From NCBI GenBank assembly GCA_902772625.1, contig CACYBP010000010.1:1-14628 (forward strand): a stretch of DNA of 14,628 nt. Direction: 5' to 3'. This document shows, piece after piece, positions 6,823 through 13,951 of the stretch. Source of the DNA: Oscillospiraceae bacterium. Lineage in GTDB: Bacteria > Bacillota > Clostridia > Oscillospirales > QAMX01. A model generated the notes under the pieces. It was not told the origin of the DNA and did no database searches. It was given only the letters and a program-made list of their open reading frames with translations. How positions within the stretch are numbered: position 1 is the first letter of the stretch; each line of letters opens with the position of its first letter. The position numbers and the translations under genes were made by a program.

Positions 6823-7542
6823 ATGAAAGAGACGATTTATACCATCCCCATCAACGAGGCCTTCCGGGAAAAGGACGGCTGCCCCTTCTGCCGCCTTTAC
6901 AGGATCACCGAGGAGCAGTCTCTGGACTACGCCCTGGGCGGCGCGATGATGGAGCCTCACGAGCGGGCGCGCTCCAACGAGCTGGGCTTCTGTGAAAGGC
7001 ACTATAACGGCCTGAGGCATCTGAAGAACCGGCTTTCCCTGGGACTGATGACCACGACGCACCTTGAGGAGCTGCTGCACACCGTACTTTCGGAGGATTT
7101 CGTCTCCGGCAAGGCGCTGGCCAATCCGCGCATGAACCCCGGCAAATACGCCGATCTTCTCAGAAAGACCTCCTCCACCTGCTACGTCTGCGACCACGTG
7201 GAGAACGTCATGAAGCATTTTTACACCAACGCCGTGCACATGTGGAAGTCCGATCCGGAATTCCGGGAGCTTGCCATGGCGCAGGAATTTTACTGTCTGC
7301 CCCATCTCACCCGCTTCGTTTCGGCGGCCGAGGGAAAGCTCTTCGGCAAGAAGGCCTTTCAGGAATTTCTCACCGACATCCTGCCGGTCTCCCGCCGTTA
7401 CGCCGAATCGCTCCGCAACGACGCGGACGCCTTCTGCCTGAGCTTCGACCACCGCAACGCGGGCAAGCCCCTGGGAGAGGCGGCCCGTTCCTCCATCGAG
7501 CGCACCGTCGCCTTCATCGACGGCGCTGAGAGGAGCCGGTGA
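6823..7542 (+). CDS. DUF6062 family protein with duplicated CxxC/CxxH sites
   Basis: The function is unknown. The 239-residue soluble protein matches the clostridial DUF6062 family in its opening ([12 protein letters not shown] then GCPFC). Four metal-ligand-like pairs are visible: C20-x2-C23, C57-x2-H60, C120-x2-C123 and C158-x2-H161. The gap between CxxC and CxxH is 33 residues in the first half and 34 in the second, which suggests an internal duplication with two zinc-type sites or one shared site. No helix-turn-helix or membrane segment is seen. The ATG at 6823 is set by AAAGGAAG at 6807-6814; an upstream in-frame extension covers the leader. It is the first gene of an operon with prfA (stop and start 2 bases apart), so a link with translation is possible but unproven. 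Confidence 0.88.
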   Translation: MKETIYTIPINEAFREKDGCPFCRLYRITEEQSLDYALGGAMMEPHERARSNELGFCERHYNGLRHLKNRLSLGLMTTTHLEELLHTVLSEDFVSGKALANPRMNPGKYADLLRKTSSTCYVCDHVENVMKHFYTNAVHMWKSDPEFRELAMAQEFYCLPHLTRFVSAAEGKLFGKKAFQEFLTDILPVSRRYAESLRNDADAFCLSFDHRNAGKPLGEAARSSIERTVAFIDGAERSR

Positions 7543-7544
7543 CC

Positions 7545-8618
7545 ATGCGCGACCGGATCCGGGAGATCGAGACCCGCAGCCGGGAGCTTCTGTCCAGGCT
7601 CTCCTCCCCGGAGGTATTCCGGGATCCCGCCCTTTCGGCAAAGCTCCGGCGGGAGCTTAAGGAGATCGCCCCCGCGGCCGAATGCTGCCACAAGCTCCTG
7701 GCCGCCGAAAAAAGGGCGGAGGAGGCTTCCCTGCTTCTGGGTGAGGAGGACGGGGAGCTTCGCCTTCTCGCCGAAGAGGAGATCAGAGCCGCCCGGGAAG
7801 AGACCGGAAGGCTGGAAGAAGAGCTTCGCCTTCTGCTTCTGCCGAAGGATCCCGACGAGGAAAAAAACGTCATCGTGGAGATCCGCGGCGGCGCCGGAGG
7901 CGCCGAGGCGGCGCTTTTCGCCGCGGTGCTTTACCGGATGTACGGCATGTACGCCGACAAAAAGGGATGGAAGATCGAAACCCTGAGCCGGAACGAGACC
8001 GAGCTCGGCGGGCTGAAAGAGATCGTGTTTCTGGTGGAGGGGCGCGGCGCCTTTTCCCGCCTGAAATACGAAAGCGGCGTCCACCGGGTGCAAAGGGTGC
8101 CCGAGACCGAGGCGGCCGGACGCATCCACACCTCCACCGTGACGGTGGCGGTGCTTCCCGAGGCCGAAGAGGTGGACGTGGCCATCGATCCCTCCGAGCT
8201 TCAGATCGACACCTTCCGCTCCAGCGGCGCGGGGGGCCAGCACGTCAACAAGACCGAATCGGCCATCCGCATCACCCACCTGCCCACGGGGCTTGTGGTG
8301 GAATGCCAGGATGAACGCAGCCAATATAAAAACAAGGACCGCGCCATGAAGATCCTTCGCTCCCGCCTTCTGGAGCGCGCGCAGTCCGAAAAGGAATCCG
8401 AGATCTCCGCCGAGCGGAAAAGCCAGGTGGGCACCGGCGACCGCAGCGAACGGATCCGTACTTATAATTATCCGCAGAGCCGGGTCACCGATCACCGGAT
8501 CAACCTGACGCTTTATAAGCTCGACGCGGTGCTGAACGGCGATCTGGACGAGATCACCGGCGCCCTTCTCCGGGCGGAGGAGGCAAAGAGGCTGGAAGGG
8601 GGAGAAACCGATGCGTAA
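7545..8618 (+). CDS. prfA: Peptide chain release factor 1
   Basis: RF1 reads UAA and UAG stop codons on the ribosome and frees the finished peptide. The protein has 357 residues, the normal length. It has the stop-recognition PxT motif as PET (186-188, in [14 protein letters not shown]) and the catalytic GGQ (230-232, in [15 protein letters not shown]). RF2 would show SPF in place of PxT, so this is RF1. The ATG at 7545 is preferred over the GTG at 7539 because GAGAGGAG at 7528-7535 is 9 bases away from the ATG and only 3 from the GTG. The N-terminal coiled helical domain is rich in Glu and Arg. The methyltransferase gene prmC (hemK), often next to prfA, is absent here. Confidence 0.97.
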   Translation: MRDRIREIETRSRELLSRLSSPEVFRDPALSAKLRRELKEIAPAAECCHKLLAAEKRAEEASLLLGEEDGELRLLAEEEIRAAREETGRLEEELRLLLLPKDPDEEKNVIVEIRGGAGGAEAALFAAVLYRMYGMYADKKGWKIETLSRNETELGGLKEIVFLVEGRGAFSRLKYESGVHRVQRVPETEAAGRIHTSTVTVAVLPEAEEVDVAIDPSELQIDTFRSSGAGGQHVNKTESAIRITHLPTGLVVECQDERSQYKNKDRAMKILRSRLLERAQSEKESEISAERKSQVGTGDRSERIRTYNYPQSRVTDHRINLTLYKLDAVLNGDLDEITGALLRAEEAKRLEGGETDA

Positions 8619-9141
8619 AAGCGTTTGGGGGCTTTGCGCCCTTGTGCTTTCGGCCCTTTGCTCTCTTCTGGGGCTCGGCCTGACTCTTTTCCGTTACCCC
8701 TCTCTGCCGGAGGTCCTGCCCGAAAGCGGCGTGGGAAAGCCGATGCTTCTCTATCTGCCGGCGCTTTCGCTGATCCTGTGGCTTCTTCTTTTTCTTGCGT
8801 CCCTCCGGGCAAGGCGGCTGGAATTCAAGCTGCCGCTTCCCGCCCGGGCTTTGCCCGGGGCGCAGGAGGCTCTTTCGGAATATCTCCGGCTTTTGTCTCT
8901 TCCCTCTTCTCTCGGGTTTCTTTACGCCTCTCTGGTACTTTCAGGCGGCGGAAGGATTGCGTGGTGGGCTTATCTTCTTCTGCTTCTCGCCCTTCTTCTG
9001 GTCTCCGGTTTCTTTCTTTTCCGGCTGATCCGGCTGGCGAAGCGGCAGGGCGTTTCCCCCGACGAGCCCGACGAAGAAGAAGGCCGGAAGATCATAGAGG
9101 ACTTTATGAAGGATTACCGGGATCACGAGCCCAGAGCCTGA
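8611..9141 (+). CDS. Small integral membrane protein, function unknown
   Basis: A 176-residue protein with about four membrane segments (near residues 5-25, 45-65, 100-118 and 120-140) and a charged C-terminal tail ([19 protein letters not shown]). The stretch after the first segment, [12 protein letters not shown], resembles the YxxLPxxIP motif of DUF1648-type membrane proteins; this is a weak hint. The ATG overlaps the prfA stop by 8 bases and has a GGAAGGGGGAG ribosome site inside prfA, so translation is coupled. The last 19 bases overlap tail to tail with the MATE gene on the other strand. A terminator follows 6 bases after the stop. Confidence 0.8.
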   Translation: MRKSVWGLCALVLSALCSLLGLGLTLFRYPSLPEVLPESGVGKPMLLYLPALSLILWLLLFLASLRARRLEFKLPLPARALPGAQEALSEYLRLLSLPSSLGFLYASLVLSGGGRIAWWAYLLLLLALLLVSGFFLFRLIRLAKRQGVSPDEPDEEEGRKIIEDFMKDYRDHEPRA

Positions 9142-10514
9142 TCCCCTCCGCTCTTCCCCGCAGGGGAGGAGCGGTATTTTTTCTGCCATTTTTTCGTAAG
9201 CCACAGGATGCCCGTGGTGAGGCCGCGGGTGGTCTCGTCGGTCGCCATGGCGATCCAGATGCCGGTGATGCCCAGACCCAGGACGTTGCAGAAGAGATAG
9301 CCGCAGCCCACGTAGATCGCCCAGAGCGATCCCAGGGCCACCATCGCCGGCCAGAACACGTATCCCGCCGCGCGGTTGCCGGAGTTGAAGCAATGGTTCA
9401 GCGTGCGGGAGGCGTTGATCACGATCTCCAGAAGGAACAGCGGCCCGGTCATGGCGATGATCTGCGGGTCGTCGGTGAAAAGCCCGATGATGGGCTTGTG
9501 GAAGATATAAAGCAGAAGCGAAGAGGCGACGTTGGAGATCATAAGGAACTTCCAGAGCTTGTTGACCCGTTTCTGCGCCTCGTCGTATTCTCCGGCGCCG
9601 ATCAGCTTGCCCGCGATGATCTGCCCCGACTGGCCGAGGGCGTTGCCGAAGACCTGCTCGTAGGGATTGACGGTGCCCACGTACACCTTGGCCGAAAGCG
9701 CCAGGGCGCCGAGGCTGGATTTGGCGATGAAGCTGGTGGTGAGAAGGGTGCCGATGTTATAGGAGAGACTCTCCGCCGAGGCCGAAGCCCCCACCGAAAA
9801 CAGCTCCTTCACCCGCTTGCCGTCGAAATGGAAGGCGTTGTAAAGCGAGAAGCCGTAGCCGAGCCGGATCATCAGCGCGCCCAGGATCAGAACGCCCAGG
9901 ATCTCACAGATAAGCTTGGAAAGCCCCACGCCGGTGACCGCGCCGAAGGGGAGCCGGGATTCGAATCGGATGGAAAGATGGGTGAAAAGCAGGTTGATCG
10001 CGTTGACCGCGGTGATCACCAGCATCGAAAGCCTTGCGTTCTTATAGGACCGGAAGATGGTGGAAAGCACCTGGGAAAGCGAGAGGAACCCGGCGCTGAG
10101 TCCCGCCACGGTCAGATAGGAGACCGCGTATTCGTAGGTGGCGCCGGTGAGACCCACCGCGCTCATCAGGGGCCCCGCGGTGAAGAAGAGGAAGAGGCTG
10201 ACCCCCGCTCCGAACAGGAAGGCCACCGAAAGGGAATTCATGGCCGAGACCGAGGCCATATCGCGTCTGCCCGCGCCGAGATCGTGGTTGACGATCACCG
10301 ACGCGCCCACCGAGATGGCCATGGAAAACATCAGGACGATGTTGATCACCTGATTGGCGACCCCCACGCCCGACGCCGCCTCGTCGGAATAGCCTGACAG
10401 CAGAAAGACGTTCATGGTGTTGATCAGATTGCGCAGCAGCGTCTCCACGGCGATGGGCACGGCCAGCGACATCACCGAGGGCAAAACCAGCTGATTGTTC
10501 TTTTCCGGGATCAT
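9123..10514 (-). CDS. MATE family efflux transporter
   Basis: A 463-residue inner-membrane antiporter of the MATE family, which expels drugs or metabolites using Na+ or H+ gradients. About twelve hydrophobic segments are spread over the length in two similar halves, as usual for the family; the N-terminal half begins VMSLAVPIAVETLLRNLINTMNVFLLSGYSD and the second half contains the AKSSLGALALSAKVYVG and QVFGNALGQSGQIIAG stretches. The length is normal. The ATG has AAGGAGAG at 10519-10526. A small membrane-protein gene lies 94 bases upstream on the same strand with a hairpin between. The C-terminal tail is basic and is encoded through the terminator of the convergent operon. The substrate cannot be predicted. 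Confidence 0.92.
   Translation of the reverse strand: MIPEKNNQLVLPSVMSLAVPIAVETLLRNLINTMNVFLLSGYSDEAASGVGVANQVINIVLMFSMAISVGASVIVNHDLGAGRRDMASVSAMNSLSVAFLFGAGVSLFLFFTAGPLMSAVGLTGATYEYAVSYLTVAGLSAGFLSLSQVLSTIFRSYKNARLSMLVITAVNAINLLFTHLSIRFESRLPFGAVTGVGLSKLICEILGVLILGALMIRLGYGFSLYNAFHFDGKRVKELFSVGASASAESLSYNIGTLLTTSFIAKSSLGALALSAKVYVGTVNPYEQVFGNALGQSGQIIAGKLIGAGEYDEAQKRVNKLWKFLMISNVASSLLLYIFHKPIIGLFTDDPQIIAMTGPLFLLEIVINASRTLNHCFNSGNRAAGYVFWPAMVALGSLWAIYVGCGYLFCNVLGLGITGIWIAMATDETTRGLTTGILWLTKKWQKKYRSSPAGKSGGDQALGS
9148..9182 (+). terminator. Terminator of the prfA operon, inside the MATE 3' coding end
   Basis: A 12-pair stem (9148-9159 with 9163-9174, one G-T pair, GCA loop) is followed by TATTTTTT. 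It lies 6 bases after the membrane-protein stop. The same bases encode the last residues of the MATE protein on the minus strand (around KYRSSPAGKSGG). Confidence 0.87.
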
Positions 10515-10574
10515 GGGTCTCTCCTTCGACCTTTCGGATTTTCTGTATGCAAATCACGTCGCCTCACGCGGCGG

Positions 10575-10596
10575 GCGGGACGGCCCGCCGTCCCGC
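10575..10596. repeat. 10-base perfect GC hairpin between the 73-residue gene and MATE
   Basis: GCGGGACGGC (10575-10584) and GCCGTCCCGC (10587-10596) form a perfect 10-base stem with a 2-base centre. It lies just after the small-gene stop as read on the minus strand. No T run follows on that strand, so it is not a standard terminator; it could slow or shield the 3' end of the small transcript. Confidence 0.5.
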
Positions 10597-10608
10597 TCCT
10601 TCGTATTT

Positions 10609-10830
10609 TCAGGGCTCTTCCCCGGTTTCCGGAAGCCTTCCGAGCTTCGCGTGATCGGCGTCGGTCAGGACTTCGGCCCAGACCTTTCCCGACCCGGTGT
10701 CCTTGTCGTAGGAGGAGCCGGGCGGGTTGGAAAACAGCGCCACCGTCAGGGCGATCACCGCCACCAGCATCAGGACCCCGAAAAGGATCCCGCCTTCCGC
10801 CGTCAGGCTCAGCCTCTTTTTTCTTTTCAC
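10609..10830 (-). CDS. 73-residue single-pass membrane protein, unknown
   Basis: I do not recognise this protein. It begins with a very basic stretch (MKRKKR), has one membrane segment at about residues 14-34 (GGILFGVLMLVAVIALTVALF region), then a polar tail of about 38 residues that should lie outside the cell. There is no lipobox cysteine and no clear signal-peptidase site. The start is GTG, supported by AAGGGAGG 9 bases upstream. A promoter with a 17-base spacer lies about 40 bases further up, which argues strongly that this short frame is a real gene. It is followed by the MATE gene on the same strand, so an accessory role is possible but only by position. Confidence 0.72.
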   Translation of the reverse strand: MKRKKRLSLTAEGGILFGVLMLVAVIALTVALFSNPPGSSYDKDTGSGKVWAEVLTDADHAKLGRLPETGEEP

Positions 10831-10875
10831 CGCTCTTTTCCTCCCTTCGCCCCGTTCTTCGTTTTTTCACCCCTC

Positions 10876-10904
10876 ATTATCGCAAAGAGAGGCGAGAAAG
10901 TCAA
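10876..10904 (-). promoter_or_regulatory. Promoter of the 73-residue membrane-protein gene
   Basis: On the minus strand, TTGACT (10904-10899), a 17-base spacer, and GATAAT (10881-10876). The expected start is near 10869, about 40 bases before the GTG. It probably also drives the MATE gene, for which no separate promoter is clear. Confidence 0.8.
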
Positions 10905-10932
10905 GGCCAAACCCCCACGCCTTTTGTAAAGG

Positions 10933-10962
10933 AAAACCGCCGGACACGCCCGGCGGTTTTTT
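10933..10962 (-). terminator. Terminator after the glycyl radical enzyme gene
   Basis: CCGCCGG (10937-10943) pairs with CCGGCGG (10950-10956) around a 6-base loop, flanked by AAAA on one side and TTTTTT on the other, so it can work on both strands. It lies 30 bases after the glycyl radical enzyme stop on the minus strand. Confidence 0.85.
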
Positions 10963-10991
10963 CGCGTCGGATTCCGGACGTCGATTCCGCG

Positions 10992-13100
10992 TCACACCTC
11001 GAAGGCGTTCCGGCGGATGATATTGTCCTGAAGGCCCTCGGGCAGCTTCCAGAAATACTCGGAATATCCGCCCACCCGGACGATCAGGTCCCGGTGCCTT
11101 TCGGGATGCTCCTTCGCGTCCAGAAGTTCCTCGCGGGATACCACGTTCACCGAGAGCTGCTGTCCGCCCTTTTCAAAATAGGTCTTCCAGAGCCGGATGA
11201 AGTTTTCCTCCCCGCGCTCGGAGGCAAAGAGTTCTTTTGCGAATTTGATATTCATCACGAGTCCGCTCTTGGCCAGGGTCTGGTCGTATTTCGCCGCCGA
11301 GAGCAGCGCCGCGGTGGGTCCCTTCACGTCGCAGCCGGGCTCGGCCCCGAGGCTGTCGGCCAGGAAGACGTCCCGGTTTTTCCGCCCGTTGGCCGAAGCC
11401 CCGGTGTGAGAGCCGTAATCGGCCGTGCGGTTGAAGGTGGAAAGTCCGCCGCCGTAGATGCCGCCGCGCCAGGTGCGCTTCGTGAGGAGATAGCGGAAGA
11501 AATGCTCGTAGATCTCCTTCGCGAGAAGATCGGTGCGGTCGTCGTCGTTGCCGAACTTCACGTCGGAGCGCAGCTTCTGCCGGAGGACCTCCTCCCCCTC
11601 GAAGTCGGTGCGGATCGCCCGGAGCAGGCGCTCCATGGAGACCTCTTTCTTTTCAAACACCAGGTGCCGGATGGCCGCGAGCGAATCGGCCGCGTCGGCA
11701 AGCCCCTCGGTCAGGATCTGACCGTGGTTGTACAGGGGGCCGCCCGCCCGGTAATCGGCGCCCTTTTCCACGCATCCCAGGATCAGGTTGGAGCGGAGCG
11801 GATTCGTGGCCCGCGTCCCGCGCACCTCCTGGGCCTTGTTCGCCATGGAGATCGCAAGATCGGCGGCGTGCTCCACCTGTCTTTTGTAGGCGTCCATCAC
11901 TTCCTCGAAGCTTTCAAAGCTTTCGGGAGTCTCCACGCCGAGAAGCTTTCCGGTGAGAAGGCTTCTGCCGCCGTTCAGCGCCAGCTCCACGCACTTGATC
12001 AGCGAGACCTCCCCGTCCTCAAGACCCATGTGCGATTTGCCCATGATGTCGATCTGGTTGCACCCGTTCATGCAGTACCGGTGCGCGTCCACCCGGGGGA
12101 TCCCCAGCGCCTCCAGGGCCGGGACCACCGTCTCGTCGTTATAGAGCGCGGGCATGCCGATGCCGGTGGCCAGGGTCTTCGCCGCCGCCTTGTAGAGCTC
12201 GTCCGGGGTGTTCCGGTGCACGCGCAGGGTGATATTCGGGGTGTTGTATTTCGCCTTCGCCGCCACGTCCAGGATCAGATAGGTCAGGTCGTTAGTCTCA
12301 TCGCGCCAGTCTTCGTCGCTTCCCGAGAGGCAGAGGTTCCAGGTCCTGGTGCGGTAAAATTCCTCCCACAGAGCTTCCATCACCCGCCGCGCGTCCCGGG
12401 GATCGCTTCTCTGATAGGCGGGGAACATGAACTGGTCGAATCTGCCCGGCGAATCCACCCCGTCGAAGGTGAAGACCAGCCAGAAGGCGGCCGCCGCCTC
12501 GTGGAAATCCCCGGCCGGCTCCTTCGGCGCATGGGAAAGCGCCCGGGAAAGCCTTAAAAGATTCTCCCTTTCCTCCTCCGGGGCGTTCTTCGCATGCTCC
12601 TCCGCCTCGCGCGACGCGCGCGAGGCCAGGATCTCCAGGGCGTCCAGAGCCATTTTCAGTCCCCGGTAAAAGCTTTCTTTCCCGGGATTCAGTCTTTCAT
12701 AAAGGGCGATCCGCTCCCGGAGGCCCCGGGTCCCCAGGGTGAGGAGCATGTCGTAGGCGGGGTTGGAGTGTCCGCCCCAGCCGCCGCCCCAGCAGAGCTT
12801 TTCGGCGTCGGCGTTTCTTTCCTCCCCGGTGCGGGTCGCGTCGATCATGGGGCCGGTCTCCCAGGGCGCAAGCCTTTCCCGAAGCTCTTCGGGAACGCGC
12901 TCAGGATCCAGGGCGAGGCCCACGTCGAATTTGGTCGTCACCGGGAGCTCGCGCATGGGGGCCTCGGCGAAGAGCCCGTTCCCGGTAAAGCGCAGGGGCA
13001 TGCCCGCCGCGGCCGATTTCAGACCCGCGGCGATCTTTTCCCCGATGGTCCCCTCTTCCGCGAGGAAACCATCCGCAAAGGAAAATTCAGGATCCTTCAT
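10992..13100 (-). CDS. Glycyl radical enzyme, PFL-like, unusual active-site loop
   Basis: An oxygen-sensitive radical enzyme of the pyruvate formate-lyase/dehydratase superfamily, 702 residues and so shorter than most (about 750-850). The C-terminal radical loop is RVGGYSEYF (675-683), with Gly 678 as the radical site. The thiyl loop is YCMNGCNQID (342-351), with Cys 347 as the catalytic cysteine candidate. Dehydratases and choline lyase carry GCVE here and PFL carries CCVS, so Gln 349 and the second Cys 343 are unusual and the reaction cannot be assigned. The segment CWGGGWGGHSNPAYD (103-117) is in the place of the family GH-x-x-P motif. The ATG has GGGGAGG upstream and overlaps the YgjV stop by 14 bases. 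The radical-SAM activase it needs is not in the window. Confidence 0.88.
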   Translation of the reverse strand: MKDPEFSFADGFLAEEGTIGEKIAAGLKSAAAGMPLRFTGNGLFAEAPMRELPVTTKFDVGLALDPERVPEELRERLAPWETGPMIDATRTGEERNADAEKLCWGGGWGGHSNPAYDMLLTLGTRGLRERIALYERLNPGKESFYRGLKMALDALEILASRASREAEEHAKNAPEEERENLLRLSRALSHAPKEPAGDFHEAAAAFWLVFTFDGVDSPGRFDQFMFPAYQRSDPRDARRVMEALWEEFYRTRTWNLCLSGSDEDWRDETNDLTYLILDVAAKAKYNTPNITLRVHRNTPDELYKAAAKTLATGIGMPALYNDETVVPALEALGIPRVDAHRYCMNGCNQIDIMGKSHMGLEDGEVSLIKCVELALNGGRSLLTGKLLGVETPESFESFEEVMDAYKRQVEHAADLAISMANKAQEVRGTRATNPLRSNLILGCVEKGADYRAGGPLYNHGQILTEGLADAADSLAAIRHLVFEKKEVSMERLLRAIRTDFEGEEVLRQKLRSDVKFGNDDDRTDLLAKEIYEHFFRYLLTKRTWRGGIYGGGLSTFNRTADYGSHTGASANGRKNRDVFLADSLGAEPGCDVKGPTAALLSAAKYDQTLAKSGLVMNIKFAKELFASERGEENFIRLWKTYFEKGGQQLSVNVVSREELLDAKEHPERHRDLIVRVGGYSEYFWKLPEGLQDNIIRRNAFEV

Positions 13101-13671
13101 GCTTTTCCTCCCCGCGGCCGTTCTTCTTCCGGTCGCCCTTTCTGACGTCGAAGCGGATCACCGCGATGATCACCGAGATCAGGGAAATGATCTCGGTCAC
13201 GGTGCCGCCGATGGATCTGTTGATGCCGTTGTAGACCATCCAGAGCGGAGAATTGACCAGCGCCAGGGCGCGCAGCTTCCGCTCGTTATCCAGAAGGAAC
13301 GAGATATTGGTCACGGTCATGCCCACCACCGGCAGGAACTCCAGCGCGAGGTTTCCCGGCGTCGGCTCCTTACCAAAGACCGTGAAGGTCAGGACGTAGG
13401 CCGCGAGATACAGCGCGATGAAAAGCGGGAGCCACCAGCGGCTTCTGGCCCATTTTTTGTCCCGGTTGCCGTAAACCACGGCGCGGCAGGCGCCGATGGC
13501 GTTGAGGATCCCGCCGGTGATCGCGCCGATCATGGTGAAGTGAAAGGCGAAGAGCAGCGAGCTTACCAGCTGCATCCTAAGGATCCCCTTTTGCGTGGGG
13601 CGCTGAAACGACAGGCTGTTGATCGCCATGGCGACGATCCCCACCGCCTGAATCAGGATCTTAACAAGCAT
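13087..13671 (-). CDS. YgjV-like inner membrane protein
   Basis: A 194-residue multi-pass membrane protein of the YgjV family (Pfam bacterial inner membrane protein), function unknown. It shows about five to six hydrophobic segments, including IQAVGIVAMAINSLSF near the start, WLPLFIALYLAAYVLTFTVF in the middle and TEIISLISVIIAVIRF near the end, with a basic tail (KGDRKKNGR). An ATG 30 bases further upstream (13701) is rejected because the promoter places the transcript start at about 13699; GGGAGAGGG stands just before the ATG at 13671, and the hydrophobic N-terminus then starts as in family members. The stop overlaps the start of the glycyl radical enzyme gene, so the two are translationally coupled. 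Confidence 0.85.
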   Translation of the reverse strand: MLVKILIQAVGIVAMAINSLSFQRPTQKGILRMQLVSSLLFAFHFTMIGAITGGILNAIGACRAVVYGNRDKKWARSRWWLPLFIALYLAAYVLTFTVFGKEPTPGNLALEFLPVVGMTVTNISFLLDNERKLRALALVNSPLWMVYNGINRSIGGTVTEIISLISVIIAVIRFDVRKGDRKKNGRGEEKHEGS

Positions 13672-13705
13672 ATTCCCTCTCCCGAAAAGGTCTTCATCCA
13701 TTCAA

Positions 13706-13734
13706 AGTATATCCTCCGGGAAGGGTTTTGTCAA
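13706..13734 (-). promoter_or_regulatory. Promoter of the YgjV-glycyl radical enzyme operon
   Basis: On the minus strand, TTGACA (13734-13729), a 17-base spacer, and TATACT (13711-13706). The -35 box is perfect. The expected start is near 13699, which leaves a leader of about 28 bases before the ATG at 13671. Confidence 0.85.
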
Positions 13735-13827
13735 GGCCGCGGGAAAAGAGAAAGGGCTTTTTCCCGCGCTTCTCCGCCCGGGATCCCGCCCCTTTTCCCC
13801 CGTACGGGAGAGCTTCAGAGGCAGGAT

Positions 13828-13856
13828 TTGACAAAATCCCATATTTGGTATATAGT
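13828..13856 (+). promoter_or_regulatory. Strong promoter of the topoisomerase B gene
   Basis: TTGACA at 13828-13833, a 17-base spacer and TATAGT at 13851-13856. The start is expected near 13863, with a leader of about 90 bases. The leader has a short GC hairpin (CCCGCC 13902-13907 with GGCGGG 13911-13916) followed a few bases later by TTTT, too weak to call an attenuator. The promoter is about 95 bases from the divergent YgjV promoter. Confidence 0.87.
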
Positions 13857-13951
13857 ATAACAGATTGGAACGACCTGTTGTGGGATAAAACCGGAGGCAC
13901 TCCCGCCCCGGGCGGGCAGGCCTTTTGAAAAAGCAAGTAAGGAGGGCCGGA

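Noticed and set aside
8625..10397. 590-codon open frame on the plus strand across the membrane-protein and MATE genes
   Set aside because: It is a shadow of GC-rich coding on other frames: low-complexity composition, no family motif, and it crosses a strong terminator at 9148-9182.
11094..12557. 487-codon plus-strand frame opposite the glycyl radical enzyme gene
   Set aside because: No motif or ribosome site; the minus-strand frame carries both radical-enzyme signatures.
13836..13886. Nested inverted repeats (ATCCCA/TGGGAT and AACAG/CTGTT) around the topoisomerase transcription start
   Set aside because: Arms are only 5-6 bases with long gaps, expected by chance in AT-rich promoter sequence.
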